DNA of 64,000 nt, from NCBI RefSeq assembly GCF_001270745.1, contig NZ_LFXL01000030.1, forward strand, positions 1 through 64,000. Direction: 5' to 3'. The notes under the pieces were generated by a model that worked only from the letters and a program-made list of their open reading frames with translations, did no database searches and was not told the DNA's origin. Origin of the DNA: Jiangella muralis. Lineage in GTDB: Bacteria > Actinomycetota > Actinomycetes > Jiangellales > Jiangellaceae. A program made the position numbers and the translations under genes. Positions 34,579-43,237 of this stretch are shown piece after piece. How positions within the stretch are numbered: the first letter of the stretch is position 1; each line of letters starts with the position of its first letter.

Positions 34579-36570
34579 TCAACGGCGCCGGCTGGCGAAC
34601 TCCACGTTGACGTCAGCGCGCGCGTCGGCCAGCACGAAGCTGTACGACGTGGTCGTGTGCGGCTGATGGATCTTCAGGTAGCGGTCGGTCACCGCGAGGC
34701 CGTCGAACCGGTGCACCACCCGGCCGTCGACCACGCGGGAGCTGAACGACCAGCCGGTGATCTCGGTGTAGGTCTCGTTGTCCGGGCTGCTGAACAGCCG
34801 GTAGTCCGCGCCGGTGAGCCGGGTCGCGGCATCCCGGTCGCGCAGTTCGACGGCGCTGATGCCGTGGGCGGCCGGGATGCGGACGTCCAGGCCGAGCGAG
34901 CGGGCCCGGTAGTCCAGCGCCAGGGACGCGGGCGCGCAGGCCCGGTCCCAGCCGTAGACGTGCCGGGTCTCCGGTGCGGTGTCCAGTTCGGCGAACCCGA
35001 CCCGCCACGGCCGGCTCGGCGGCGGCCCGCTCAGTTGCAGCACCGATCCGTTGCCGACACCGGCCGCGGCCAGGGTGTCCGACCGGTCCAGGGTCCGGCC
35101 GTCCAGGGTCAGCCGGAGGCCGGGGCCGGCGCAGGACAGGCCGGCGGCGGTCGCATCGATCACGGCGCCGACGGTGGTCGTCGCCGGGTGGCTGACCTTG
35201 CGGCTGGCGAACGGCCAGGCCCACTGGTCCCGGTCCGCGCGGTCGACGAAGAACGTGGGTGTCGTCTCCGCGGTCGCGGCCGCGGCGTCGGCCTGCGCCT
35301 GGCAGGTCGCGGCGTCCGAGGCGTCCTCGACGACGTTGGCGACGACCTTCGACGGCTGCCCCGGCAGGAAGACCTGGAACAGCACGAGCAGCCGGTCGTC
35401 GGAGAGCCGCAGGAAGTCCGGCTCGCCGGTGGCGGCACCCAGGTTCGTCGCGCCGGACGGGTCACGCAGCCGCACCTTGCCGGTCCACGTCACGCCGCCG
35501 TCGAAGGAGGTGTGCAGGGCGGCCTGGCCGATCCGGGTGCCCGCGGCGTCGAGCTCGCGATGGCCCATGATCAGCTTGGCCTGGCCCTCGGCCAGCCGGT
35601 CGGTGCAGGGCGCGTACGTCAGCGACAGCGCCTCCGCCTGCTGGCCGGTGGCCACCGGCGCCGTCCAGGTCGCGCCGGCGTCGGACGAGTAGGACAGGTA
35701 CACCTGGGCGCGGTTCGGGCCGACCCCCGTGGCATAGCGGACCACCGCGACGATGCGGCCGTCCGGCAGCTCGTGCAGGGCCAGCTCGTTCGCGCCGCTG
35801 GTGTAGTTGGCGCTGTGGAACGGCGGGAACTGCGGCGGGTTGTTGGGGTCGTAGGCGATCGTCCGGTAGTCGGACCAGGTCTGGCCGCCGTCGAAGGAGC
35901 GCAGCACGCCGGAGCGCCAGCGCATCGGGTCGGTCTCCCACCCGTCGACCAGCTCGAGCGCGCCCCAGATCGGCAGCAGCAGGGTGCCGTCGTCCAGTTC
36001 GAGGATCCGGCTGCCGCCGACGTGCGCCTCGCGGATCGGGATCGGCAGCGCGACCGGCTCGTCGCGCCCCGTCCAGGTCTGTCCGCTGTCGGTGGACCGC
36101 GCCACGAACAGCACCGACTCGCGGTTGTTGTAGTTCGTGTGGTTCACCGCGTCGTTGTACGGCAGCAGGATGGTGCCGTCGGACAGCGTGGCGATGCCGC
36201 GGGTGGCCGAGATGCTGCCGCGCGGGCCGAAGAGCCTCGGCTCGGCCACGACCTCGGACGGTCCCCAGGTCCGGCCCTCGTCGGTGGACCTGATCATCCG
36301 CAGCTGACCACCCGGGTGGGCGTCGCCGGAGGTGTTGAACGCGGCCAGCAGGTCGCCGTTGGGCGCGCGGGTGAGCGCGGGGCGCTGGGCCGGCAGCGGC
36401 GCGGGCTCGTCCGGGAAGGTCTCCGGGCCGGTCACGTCCCAGGCGTCGACGACACGCAGCGCCGGGTCGGGCGCCTCGACGGCATCGGCGGCGATCGGAG
36501 CGGGCGCGGCACCGGCGAGCGCGAGCGCCACGCCGGTCGCCAGCGCGAGAAGAGCGGGCGAACGCGTCAT
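34579..36570 (-). CDS. Secreted Asp-box sialidase-like protein with beta-grasp-like and discoidin-like segments
   Basis: 663 residues. Signal peptide 1-28. A six-bladed sialidase-type propeller at about 40-420 carries Asp-box motifs STDEGRTW, STDSGQTW, SFDGGQTW, SSDAGATW and SFDGGVTW, plus RPALTRAPNGDLL at the position of the first active-site arginine. Residues about 460-513 resemble a ubiquitin-like beta-grasp (DGRTLDRSDTLAAAG, then GSVLQLSG). Residues 520-663 are one copy of the discoidin-like module (LALDYRARSLGLDV ... RYLKIHQPHTTTSYSF). Whether it is a true exo-alpha-sialidase or cleaves another sugar cannot be told. ATGA overlap with the sialidase-like gene upstream. Confidence 0.85.
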   Translation of the reverse strand: MTRSPALLALATGVALALAGAAPAPIAADAVEAPDPALRVVDAWDVTGPETFPDEPAPLPAQRPALTRAPNGDLLAAFNTSGDAHPGGQLRMIRSTDEGRTWGPSEVVAEPRLFGPRGSISATRGIATLSDGTILLPYNDAVNHTNYNNRESVLFVARSTDSGQTWTGRDEPVALPIPIREAHVGGSRILELDDGTLLLPIWGALELVDGWETDPMRWRSGVLRSFDGGQTWSDYRTIAYDPNNPPQFPPFHSANYTSGANELALHELPDGRIVAVVRYATGVGPNRAQVYLSYSSDAGATWTAPVATGQQAEALSLTYAPCTDRLAEGQAKLIMGHRELDAAGTRIGQAALHTSFDGGVTWTGKVRLRDPSGATNLGAATGEPDFLRLSDDRLLVLFQVFLPGQPSKVVANVVEDASDAATCQAQADAAAATAETTPTFFVDRADRDQWAWPFASRKVSHPATTTVGAVIDATAAGLSCAGPGLRLTLDGRTLDRSDTLAAAGVGNGSVLQLSGPPPSRPWRVGFAELDTAPETRHVYGWDRACAPASLALDYRARSLGLDVRIPAAHGISAVELRDRDAATRLTGADYRLFSSPDNETYTEITGWSFSSRVVDGRVVHRFDGLAVTDRYLKIHQPHTTTSYSFVLADARADVNVEFASRRR

Positions 36571-37727
36571 CGGGTTCCTCCCAAGCGCAGGGTGTTCCAG
36601 GCCAGGAACCGGCCTCGGCCGGGCGCGTAGCTGTAGAAGACGGTGAGCACGGAGCCGTCGGCGAGATCGGCCATCGCCGGGTAGCCGCACTGGTACTCCG
36701 CCGTGTGCTGGTAGCCGTGCGGGTCATGCAGCGGCAGCGGCGCGGACCAGGAACCGCCGGCATCCCGGCTGACCCGCACCTCCACGCCCGGCGGCGTCGG
36801 ACCGCCCTCGGGCGCGAACCGCCGAGTGGCCAGCAGGATCGTCCCGTCCGCCGCGCGGTGCAGCAGCGGCGACATCCCGGCGAAGCCGATCAGCTCCGGC
36901 GTCGTCCAGGTGGCGCCGTCGTCGGCCGACTCGGAGCGGAACAACTGCATGGTGTCGTCACCGCCGACGCCCTGCTGGCGCAGGACGGCCAGCAGCCGGC
37001 CGTCACCGGTGGGGACCACCGTGGTCTCGGTGAAGCCGTCGATCGGGCTGTGCGGGCGGAAGTCAGGGTCAGCGGCGCGGGCGACATCCGGGTTCCCGTC
37101 GGCGCCGAGACCGCCCTCGGCCGGCGTCGCGTACGCGCCGGCCAGCCGGGCGTCCGGGTCGTAGCCGATGGTCGGGCCGACGGACCATTCGTGGCCGCCG
37201 TCGGCGGACTCCAGCAGCGCCGACCGCCACCGCTCGGCGACGCTGCGCTGACCCCAGACGGGCCAGAGCAGCCGGCCGCCGGGCAGCTCGATCAGCCGTC
37301 CGTAGACGCACGGCCCGTGGAAGCCGAGGTCGATCGGCGCGCCGCCGGTCCAGGACCGGCCGCCGTCGGCCGAGCGCAGCAGGTGCAGGCTGATGACCCG
37401 GCCGCCCACGCCCTCCCCCGGCGTCCAGCGCACGCCGTTGTACGGCAGCAGGACGGTGCCGTCACGCAGGGTCGTCAGACCGACGGCGTTGAGCACGGCA
37501 TCGAGGCCGTCCGCCGGCTCCGCGACGGTGTGCGGCGGCGACCAACTCTGGCCGCCGTCAGCGGACCGTACTACGCCGACGGTGCCGCCCGGCCAGCCGT
37601 CGGGCACCGTGGAGTAGCTCGCCAGCAGCTCGTCGCCGGCCCAGGTGAGACCCGGGAACATGGCCGGCACGGCGTCGACGACGACACCACTCCCGGTGAC
37701 CTCCACCTCAGACGTCAGGGCCGTCAT
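36567..37727 (-). CDS. Asp-box sialidase-like protein, no signal peptide
   Basis: 386 residues. Propeller with Asp-boxes SADGGQSW, SADGGRSW, SADGGHEW, SADDGATW and SRDAGGSW. Unlike the secreted members it has no signal peptide and no accessory module, so it would act in the cytoplasm on an imported fragment, unless exported by another route. ATG 37727 overlaps the lyase stop (TGATG). The mix of secreted and intracellular propellers in one operon fits stepwise breakdown of an oligosaccharide (inference). Confidence 0.82.
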   Translation of the reverse strand: MTALTSEVEVTGSGVVVDAVPAMFPGLTWAGDELLASYSTVPDGWPGGTVGVVRSADGGQSWSPPHTVAEPADGLDAVLNAVGLTTLRDGTVLLPYNGVRWTPGEGVGGRVISLHLLRSADGGRSWTGGAPIDLGFHGPCVYGRLIELPGGRLLWPVWGQRSVAERWRSALLESADGGHEWSVGPTIGYDPDARLAGAYATPAEGGLGADGNPDVARAADPDFRPHSPIDGFTETTVVPTGDGRLLAVLRQQGVGGDDTMQLFRSESADDGATWTTPELIGFAGMSPLLHRAADGTILLATRRFAPEGGPTPPGVEVRVSRDAGGSWSAPLPLHDPHGYQHTAEYQCGYPAMADLADGSVLTVFYSYAPGRGRFLAWNTLRLGGTR

Positions 37728-38650
37728 CACGGCGTCCGCGCCTGCTGGACGAGGTCCGTCACCGCCGCCACGAACGCGGCGTCGGGCTGCGTGAACGGCG
37801 CCGTCGTGCCGGGCGCCGGCAGGTCGAGGACGACGGCGGCGGCCACCTTGATCGCGGCGATCGCGCGGGCCGAGAACCCGGCGCCGTCCAGCGGCACGTC
37901 CAGGATGCCCAGCAGCCGCTGGTAGGTGCGCTGGGCCTCGGCGGCGCGAGCCGGGTCGCCGGAGCGCGCGGCGTCGAACACCGTGACCGCGGACCCGGGC
38001 AGGATGTTGGCCAGTCCCGGCACCACGCCGTCGAAGCCGAGGTAGGCGGCGAGGTCGAGGGTGATCTCCGACCCGAGGTAGGTGGCGAAGCCGGCCACGT
38101 GCTCGGTGGCCGCGCACAGCTGCCGTCCCGCCGTCAGGTTGCCCGACGAGTCCTTCAGGCCGCGCAGCACGCCCTCCTCGGCGAGGTCGCGCACGAGCGG
38201 CACCGGCAGCTTCCGCGGCGCTCGCGCCGGCACGTCGTAGGCCAGCACCGGAATGCCGATGGCCGCGGCGACCGTGCGGAAGTGCTCGGCCAGCTCGTTG
38301 TCGCTGGTGTCGAAGAACAGCGGCGGCAGCACCAGCGCGGCGTCGGCGCCGCCGTCCTCGGCCTCGCGGGCGGCCGTCACGGCGTCGGCGGTGCCGAGCC
38401 CGGCGACGCCGGCCCAGACCGGCACCCGGCCGGCCGCCGTCTCCACGACGGCGCGCAGCACGGCCGACCGCTCGGCCGGGGCCAGGTTGCCCAGCTCCCC
38501 GGTCGAGCCGTTGACCAGCAGGCCGCGGACGCCCGCCGCGATCTGGTGCTCGACCAGGGCCTTGGTGGCGGCGCGATCCGGCGCGCCGTCCTCGGTGCGG
38601 AACACCACCAGCGGAGTCACGACGCCGGTCGGTAGGGCTCGGTCGGTCAT
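37727..38650 (-). CDS. Dihydrodipicolinate synthase / N-acetylneuraminate lyase family protein
   Basis: 307 residues, class I aldolase TIM barrel. VNGSTGELGNLAPAER matches the carboxylate-binding GTTGE motif, AYDVPA has the catalytic Tyr, and GLKDSSGN the Schiff-base Lys near residue 160. The family includes DapA, NanA and several 2-keto-3-deoxy sugar-acid aldolases. Linked to sialidase-like genes and an importer, a 2-oxo sugar-acid lyase is more likely than lysine biosynthesis. ATG 38650 follows GGAGAG by 5 nt; first gene of a 12-gene operon. Confidence 0.88.
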   Translation of the reverse strand: MTDRALPTGVVTPLVVFRTEDGAPDRAATKALVEHQIAAGVRGLLVNGSTGELGNLAPAERSAVLRAVVETAAGRVPVWAGVAGLGTADAVTAAREAEDGGADAALVLPPLFFDTSDNELAEHFRTVAAAIGIPVLAYDVPARAPRKLPVPLVRDLAEEGVLRGLKDSSGNLTAGRQLCAATEHVAGFATYLGSEITLDLAAYLGFDGVVPGLANILPGSAVTVFDAARSGDPARAAEAQRTYQRLLGILDVPLDGAGFSARAIAAIKVAAAVVLDLPAPGTTAPFTQPDAAFVAAVTDLVQQARTP

Positions 38651-38715
38651 GTATCTCTCCACACGAAGATTCGGTCGGACGGGGGACACTTCAAGGTCTT
38701 GCGACCGACACCTGC

Positions 38716-38754
38716 GTTCCACCAATCAGAACGGGTTGTTTCAGTAGTCTGTCG
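38716..38754. promoter_or_regulatory. IclR-type operator array, copy 2 (lyase/sialidase/importer operon)
   Basis: Half-sites at 11-bp steps: GTTCCA 38716, CAGAAC 38727, GTTTCA 38738, and a degenerate CTGTCG 38749. The segment aligns without gaps to the array at 42137: GTTCCA, TCAG and TTGTTTCA are shared at identical spacing. A further set, TGGACC 38794, GTTTCG 38805, TGGAAC 38816, keeps the same 11-bp step upstream of the promoter, inside the end of the ridA-like gene. Confidence 0.6.
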
Positions 38755-38773
38755 ACCCGGGCTCCGGTGTCAA
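38745..38773 (-). promoter_or_regulatory. Promoter of the lyase/sialidase/importer operon
   Basis: Minus strand: perfect -35 TTGACA (38773-38768), 17-nt spacer, weak -10 AGACTA (38750-38745). The operator half-site begins one base further on. The leader would be about 90 nt before the ATG at 38650. Confidence 0.55.
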
Positions 38774-38800
38774 GAGTTCCGGGCGCACGAAATTGGACCG

Positions 38801-39187
38801 TTACGTTTCGCTTACTGGAACCTCGTCGCCGACGTAAGCGACGCACTCCAGCTCGATCTGGAGGAAGTCGAACCCCATCGACGAGGTCGTGCGGGCCGGC
38901 CGCGGGTGTTTGAACGTCTCCCGGTACAGCTCGTTGTAACGAGGCAGGCTCGCCTCGTCGCGAACGAAGGCGGCGATCTTCACGATCTGGTCCTCCCGCC
39001 CACCGGCCTGCGCCAGCACGCGACGCAGATTCTCCACGCTGCGGGCGAACTCCTCGTCGAAGGTGCCCGGGACGAACACACCGGTCTCCGGATCGGTCGA
39101 CGCCTGGCCGGAGATGAACAGCCAGCCGCCCGCCCGTACCGCCGGCGAGTACGGCGCCTCGGGATCCGGCGCGAAATGCTCGATCAA
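38801..39187 (-). CDS. RidA family protein (enamine/imine deaminase)
   Basis: 128 residues. AVRAGGWLFISGQASTDPETG and the FARSVENLRRVLAQAGG helix are typical of the YjgF/YER057c/UK114 family, which hydrolyse reactive enamines released by PLP enzymes. The C-terminal IELECVAYV is the conserved strand that carries the active-site Glu in this family. The locus encodes several PLP enzymes, so a detoxifying role is plausible. ATG 39187 overlaps the oxidoreductase stop (ATGA). Confidence 0.88.
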   Translation of the reverse strand: MIEHFAPDPEAPYSPAVRAGGWLFISGQASTDPETGVFVPGTFDEEFARSVENLRRVLAQAGGREDQIVKIAAFVRDEASLPRYNELYRETFKHPRPARTTSSMGFDFLQIELECVAYVGDEVPVSET

Positions 39188-40281
39188 GATGGTCCATCCT
39201 CTCTACTGCGTGGCGAGACGTTCGCCACGGGCTCGGTGCCGGGCCCGGTGTCGACCGGGACCGGCGCGCCGCTGGCCAGCGAGCGGTAAGCGGCGTCGAT
39301 GGTCGCCACCGCGATCGCCGCGTCGGCGCAGTCGTAGGACGGCCGGCGCCCGGTGCGGATGCTGGCCTGCAGGTCGTCCAGGACCGCGGCCACGGGCGGC
39401 CGGTCGATCGGGATCGGCTCCGCGCCGGCGGCGGAGTACAGGTGCACGGCCGGCGCGCCCGCGTCCACCTCGGCGTGGCCGTGCGAGCCGATGACCCGCA
39501 GGGTGTACGTGCCCGGCCCCGGACCTGGCGCCACGGGCACCCGGCCAACCACGATCGACACCGCCAGGCCGTGGGTGAACCGCGCCGAGACGACGGCGAC
39601 GTCTTCCACGCCGTACGACCGGTGCTCGTCCCAGAACAGCGTCCCGGCCTCGGCGAACACGTCGACGGGCTCGCAGCCCGTGATGGCGCGGATGTCGTCG
39701 ACCGGGTAGCCGAGGACGTTCATCATCTCGCCGCCGCCGGACAACCGCGGGTCGGTCAGCAGTTCGGGCCGCTCGACCGAGGCGGCGAAGTGCGTCCCGC
39801 TGGACAGGAACTCGGCGTCGACGCTGCGCGGCAGCCCGAGCCGGCCGGCGTCGACCCAGGCGCGCAGCCGGCGCACGGGTGGCGCCAGTGCGCGGGTCAC
39901 CACGGCACAGTGGCGTCCGGCGGCGCGGGCCGCCTGGACCACGCTCCGGGCCGAGGGGACGTCGGTGGCCAGCGGCTTGTCGACCAGGACGTGCAGGCCG
40001 AGCCCGAGCATCCGCTCGGCCAGGACGGCGTGCCGGGTGGGCTCGGAGCAGATCACCGCGACGTCGGCCCGGTCCGGCGAGAGGTCGTCGAGCCGCCACA
40101 GCGGCACCGACCGCGCGGCGGCGAGGGCACGGGCGTCGGACCAGGCGTCCGCACCGGCGTCGTCGCTCTCCGCGACGCCGGCGAGGGCGTAGCCGGGGTG
40201 CGCGCTCAGCAACTCGGCGTACCCGGCGGCGTGCCGGACCGCGCTCACCAGCACCGTCCGCAGCGGTCCCGGTTCACTCAT
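39184..40281 (-). CDS. Gfo/Idh/MocA family oxidoreductase
   Basis: 365 residues. The family lysine motif appears as VDKPLATD, and GGGEMMNVLGYPVDDI provides the Asp/His-type catalytic region. The glycine-rich start is weak (VLVSAVRHAAGYAELL), so cofactor binding may be altered. It overlaps the next upstream oxidoreductase by 8 nt. Paired oxidoreductases of this kind often catalyse successive oxidation and reduction of one sugar. Confidence 0.8.
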   Translation of the reverse strand: MSEPGPLRTVLVSAVRHAAGYAELLSAHPGYALAGVAESDDAGADAWSDARALAAARSVPLWRLDDLSPDRADVAVICSEPTRHAVLAERMLGLGLHVLVDKPLATDVPSARSVVQAARAAGRHCAVVTRALAPPVRRLRAWVDAGRLGLPRSVDAEFLSSGTHFAASVERPELLTDPRLSGGGEMMNVLGYPVDDIRAITGCEPVDVFAEAGTLFWDEHRSYGVEDVAVVSARFTHGLAVSIVVGRVPVAPGPGPGTYTLRVIGSHGHAEVDAGAPAVHLYSAAGAEPIPIDRPPVAAVLDDLQASIRTGRRPSYDCADAAIAVATIDAAYRSLASGAPVPVDTGPGTEPVANVSPRSREDGPS

Positions 40282-41311
40282 CGCCCACTCCTCCCCCGTC
40301 CGGACCGTCCGGCACGTCCACCGGCCGGCCGGTGTCCAACGACCGCTGGGCCGCGATCGCCGCCGCCAGCGCCCACCTGGAGTGCCGCAGCTCGATGAGC
40401 GGCTCGGCGCGCCCGGAGACGACGGCGGCCGCGTGCTCGGCCTGCCGTTGGACGGCGTCACCGACCGAGGCAAGCGGCACCGGCGGCCCGCCGTCCGACG
40501 GCGCGGCGTCGTCGGACGTGTGGTGGCCCAGCGTGCCCTCGGTGCCGCAGAGCACCATCCGGCGCAGCACGTCACCGGGGTCGCGCAGCCCGTAGGAGAC
40601 CTCGATCATGGCCAGGCCGCCATCGGCGAAGCGGACGGTCAGGTGGAAGCTGTCCGGCGTCGGCATGTCGGGAGCGTGCGTGCACCAGCCGCGGGTGAAG
40701 ACCCGGACCGGCCGGGCCCTGAGCAGCCAGATCGCCAGGTCCAGCGGGTGCATGCCGTTGTGGACGAGGTGCCCGCCGGACTGCCGCGGGTCCAGCTGCC
40801 AGCTGCGCCACGCACCCGGCCAGACGTGCCCGACGTACCAGTTCAGGTGCAGCAGCCGCGGGTCGCCGACGCGTCCGGACCGGCTGGCCGCCTCCAAGGT
40901 CGCGACGGCCGGCTGGAATCGGACCGTCTGCCCGACCATCAGGCGGACGCCGGCCGACTTCGCCGCACGCACCATGGCGTCGAAGTCGGCGACGTCGCGG
41001 GCCGGCGGCTTCTCCACGACGACGTGTTTGCCCGCCGCGACCGCGGCCAGCGTGCGGCCGGGATGGTCCTCCGTCCGCCCGCAGACGTACACCCCGTGGG
41101 TGCCCGGGTCGGCCAGGACGTCGTCCAACGAGGTGGCGGGACGGCAGCCGGGCGCCAGCGCAGCGACCTCCGCCGCGCGGGCCGGGTCGGAGCCGAGCAC
41201 GTGGGTGACCCGCACCCCCGGCACCCGGCTGAGCGCCGCGACGTGCGCGCGGGCGATGCCGCCCGATCCGAGCACCGCGATCCCGGCCGGCCCCGGGTCC
41301 GGCCCGCTCAC
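40274..41311 (-). CDS. Gfo/Idh/MocA family oxidoreductase
   Basis: 345 residues. Nucleotide motif IAVLGSGGIARAHVAAL, lysine motif VVEKPPARD, and HNGMHPLDLAIWLL, whose His and Asp are the usual catalytic pair. GTG 41311 overlaps the SDR stop as GTGA, which selects it over the much longer open frame upstream. NAD(P)-dependent sugar oxidation is expected. Confidence 0.85.
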   Translation of the reverse strand: MSGPDPGPAGIAVLGSGGIARAHVAALSRVPGVRVTHVLGSDPARAAEVAALAPGCRPATSLDDVLADPGTHGVYVCGRTEDHPGRTLAAVAAGKHVVVEKPPARDVADFDAMVRAAKSAGVRLMVGQTVRFQPAVATLEAASRSGRVGDPRLLHLNWYVGHVWPGAWRSWQLDPRQSGGHLVHNGMHPLDLAIWLLRARPVRVFTRGWCTHAPDMPTPDSFHLTVRFADGGLAMIEVSYGLRDPGDVLRRMVLCGTEGTLGHHTSDDAAPSDGGPPVPLASVGDAVQRQAEHAAAVVSGRAEPLIELRHSRWALAAAIAAQRSLDTGRPVDVPDGPDGGGVGDE

Positions 41312-42087
41312 CGCGCCGTCCAGCCGCCGTCGACCGGCAGCGTCGCGCCGGTGACGTAGGCCGACGCGTCGGACGCCAGGAACACCAGCGCGCCGGTGAC
41401 GTCGTCCTCGGTGGCCATCCGGCCCAGCGGGACGCGGGCCGAGTAGGCGTCGACGAAGGCCTGCTCCTGCCCGCTGTACAGCCCGCCCGGGCACAGGCAG
41501 TTGACCCGCACCCCGGACCGGCCGAGGGCCGAGGCGAGGTACCGGGTCATGCCCACCATGCCGGCCTTGTCGTAGGCGTAGAACAGCGGCGAGGTGATCT
41601 CGGTGCCCTCGTACATCGGGAAGTCCGGGCCCACCAGCCCGTAGATGGAGCCGATGTTGACGATGGACCCGGAGCGCTGGGCGGCCATCGTCTCGGCGAC
41701 GGCCTGGGTGAGCAGGAACATCCCGCGCGAGTTGACCGCGGAGGTCGCGTCCCAGTCCGCCGCCGTCGTGCCGAAGAGATCGCCGCCGGCGCGGTGCACG
41801 GCGTTGTTGACCAGCACATCGACTCGGCCGTGCGCGTCGATGACGGAGCGGTGGAACGCCTCGATGGAGGCAGGGTCGGCGAGGTCCAGCGGCAGGCCGC
41901 TGGCCGACCAGCCGCGGTCGCGCAGCTCGCCGGCCGCCTTCTCGGCGGTCTCGGCCCGCCGCGAGGTCACGACCACGTGCGCGCCGGCCTCGGCCAGTGC
42001 GGCGGCGAAGGGCTGCCCGTAGAGTCCGGACCCACCGGTCACCACGGCGACCCTGCCCGTCAGCCGGAACCGCTCCAGCACGCTCAT
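41308..42087 (-). CDS. SDR family oxidoreductase
   Basis: 259 residues. VVTGGSGLYGQP cofactor motif (a variant of TGxxxGxG), NNAVHRAGG, catalytic Ser in IGSIYGLVGP, and YAYDK as YxxxK. The active-site loop is longer than usual, as in gluconate-5-dehydrogenase-like and 2-keto-3-deoxy sugar-acid dehydrogenases. First gene of the minus operon that continues into two Gfo/Idh/MocA genes and ridA. Confidence 0.88.
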   Translation of the reverse strand: MSVLERFRLTGRVAVVTGGSGLYGQPFAAALAEAGAHVVVTSRRAETAEKAAGELRDRGWSASGLPLDLADPASIEAFHRSVIDAHGRVDVLVNNAVHRAGGDLFGTTAADWDATSAVNSRGMFLLTQAVAETMAAQRSGSIVNIGSIYGLVGPDFPMYEGTEITSPLFYAYDKAGMVGMTRYLASALGRSGVRVNCLCPGGLYSGQEQAFVDAYSARVPLGRMATEDDVTGALVFLASDASAYVTGATLPVDGGWTAR

Positions 42088-42104
42088 CCGCCGTCCACCT
42101 CTCG

Positions 42105-42133
42105 TTGACGTGGCAATGGCGGGATGGTAGCAG
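42105..42133 (+). promoter_or_regulatory. Promoter of the plus-strand oxidoreductase gene
   Basis: -35 TTGACG (42105-42110), 17-nt spacer, -10 TAGCAG (42128-42133, weak). The operator array begins three bases after the -10, as at the 43168 promoter. Confidence 0.5.
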
Positions 42134-42136
42134 TGA

Positions 42137-42175
42137 GTTCCAACAGTCAGTATGGATTGTTTCATTCACTGGAAC
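42137..42175. promoter_or_regulatory. IclR-type operator array, copy 3 (divergent SDR / oxidoreductase promoters)
   Basis: Half-sites at 11-bp steps: GTTCCA 42137, CAGTAT 42148 (degenerate), GTTTCA 42159, TGGAAC 42170. The last pair has the spacer TTCAC, identical to the perfect site at 43221. Placed between the divergent genes at 42087 (minus) and 42188 (plus), it could control both. Confidence 0.65.
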
Positions 42176-42187
42176 TGGAGGCGGCAC

Positions 42188-43171
42188 ATGCCAGTGGCGC
42201 GGGTGGCGGTCAGCGGGCTTGGATCCATCGGTCGGCAACACCTCGACGTGCTCGTGGGACGCCCCGGCGTCCGGGTCGTCGCCTTCGACCCCGACCCGGA
42301 GTTGCGCCAACGCGCGACCGACCGAGGCGTCGAGCGGACCGTCGACGACTTCGACGCGCTGCTCGACCTGCGCCCGGACGCGTTGGTGATCGCCGCGCCG
42401 GATCAGTTCCACCTGCCCCAGCTCGAGGCGGCGGCCGGCCGGGGCATCCCCACCCTGGTGGAGAAGCCGCTGGCGCCGGGGGTGACCGAGGCCGCCGTCG
42501 CGGCCGAGCGCATCCGCGCCACCGGGACGCCGGTGCTCGTCGGCTACGTCCTGCGGCACCGGCCGGTCGTGCGGGCGGTGCGGTCGGCCCTGCACGACGG
42601 CCTGGTGGGCACGCCGACGTCGTTCCAGGTGATGCTCGGCGCCTACACGACGATCACCGCCGCGGTATCGCGGTTCGCAACCCCGGAACCGGATCGCCTC
42701 TACCGCGACTACTCGCACGAGTGGGACTACCTGCGCTGGTTCTTCGGCCCCGTCACGCGCTGCCTCGCCGTCGCCCGCACTGTGTCCGGCGTGCCGCACA
42801 TCGAGGAGCCGAACGTCGTCGACGGCCTCCTGGTTCACGCCGGCGGGGTGACGGGCGCGTTCCACCTCGACTACGTCGAGCCTCGGGGCACCCGGACGAT
42901 CCACGTCCTGGGCACCGGCGGATCGCTGCTGGCCGACGTGGGCCGCGGCACCCTGACGCTGCGCCGCGCCGGCGACGACGTCGACCGGCTGCAGAGCTTC
43001 TCCGAACCGCCCGCCGCCGCGCTGGGCCGCCAGCTCGACCACCTGCTCGAGGTGGCCGCCGGCACGGCCGCACCCGTCGTCGGGCTGGACGACGGCCTGG
43101 CCGCGCTCGCCGTGTCCGACGCCCTGCGCGCGTCCGCCGCCTCCGGCGAATGGACCAACCCGAGCCATTGA
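42188..43171 (+). CDS. Gfo/Idh/MocA family oxidoreductase
   Basis: 327 residues. VAVSGLGSIGRQHLDVL nucleotide motif, LVEKPLAPG lysine motif, and DYSHEWDYLRWFFG, where His and Asp take the catalytic positions. ATG 42188 follows CTGGAGGC by about 6 nt; an upstream in-frame ATG at 42152 lies within the operator and lacks a binding site. The product resembles inositol/scyllo-inosose-type or bacillosamine-type sugar dehydrogenases, without a clear choice. Confidence 0.87.
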   Translation: MPVARVAVSGLGSIGRQHLDVLVGRPGVRVVAFDPDPELRQRATDRGVERTVDDFDALLDLRPDALVIAAPDQFHLPQLEAAAGRGIPTLVEKPLAPGVTEAAVAAERIRATGTPVLVGYVLRHRPVVRAVRSALHDGLVGTPTSFQVMLGAYTTITAAVSRFATPEPDRLYRDYSHEWDYLRWFFGPVTRCLAVARTVSGVPHIEEPNVVDGLLVHAGGVTGAFHLDYVEPRGTRTIHVLGTGGSLLADVGRGTLTLRRAGDDVDRLQSFSEPPAAALGRQLDHLLEVAAGTAAPVVGLDDGLAALAVSDALRASAASGEWTNPSH

Positions 43172-43196
43172 CAGGCCGACGTCGGCCCGCCAAACT
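43168..43196 (+). promoter_or_regulatory. Promoter of the secreted-enzyme gene series
   Basis: Perfect -35 TTGACA (43168-43173, overlapping the stop codon of the previous gene), 17-nt spacer, weak -10 CAAACT (43191-43196). A perfect 14-bp palindrome, GGCCGAC-GTCGGCC (43174-43187), fills most of the spacer and may be a second regulator's site. Confidence 0.5.
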
Positions 43197-43198
43197 CG

Positions 43199-43237
43199 CC
43201 TCCACGTTCTGAAACCCAGCGTTCCATTCACTGGAAC
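43199..43237. promoter_or_regulatory. IclR-type operator array, copy 4 (secreted-enzyme series)
   Basis: Half-sites at 11-bp steps: CCTCCA 43199, TGAAAC 43210, GTTCCA 43221, TGGAAC 43232. The last pair extends to a perfect 8-bp inverted repeat GCGTTCCA-N5-TGGAACGC (43219-43239). It starts two bases after the -10 and lies 65-100 nt ahead of the start codon at 43302. Confidence 0.7.

Noticed and set aside
38794-38821. Separate fifth operator array inside the end of the ridA-like gene
   Set aside because: Three half-sites in the right register (TGGACC, GTTTCG, TGGAAC), but two of them overlap coding sequence, no promoter lies directly upstream, and the fourth is absent; kept only as a possible auxiliary site of copy 2.
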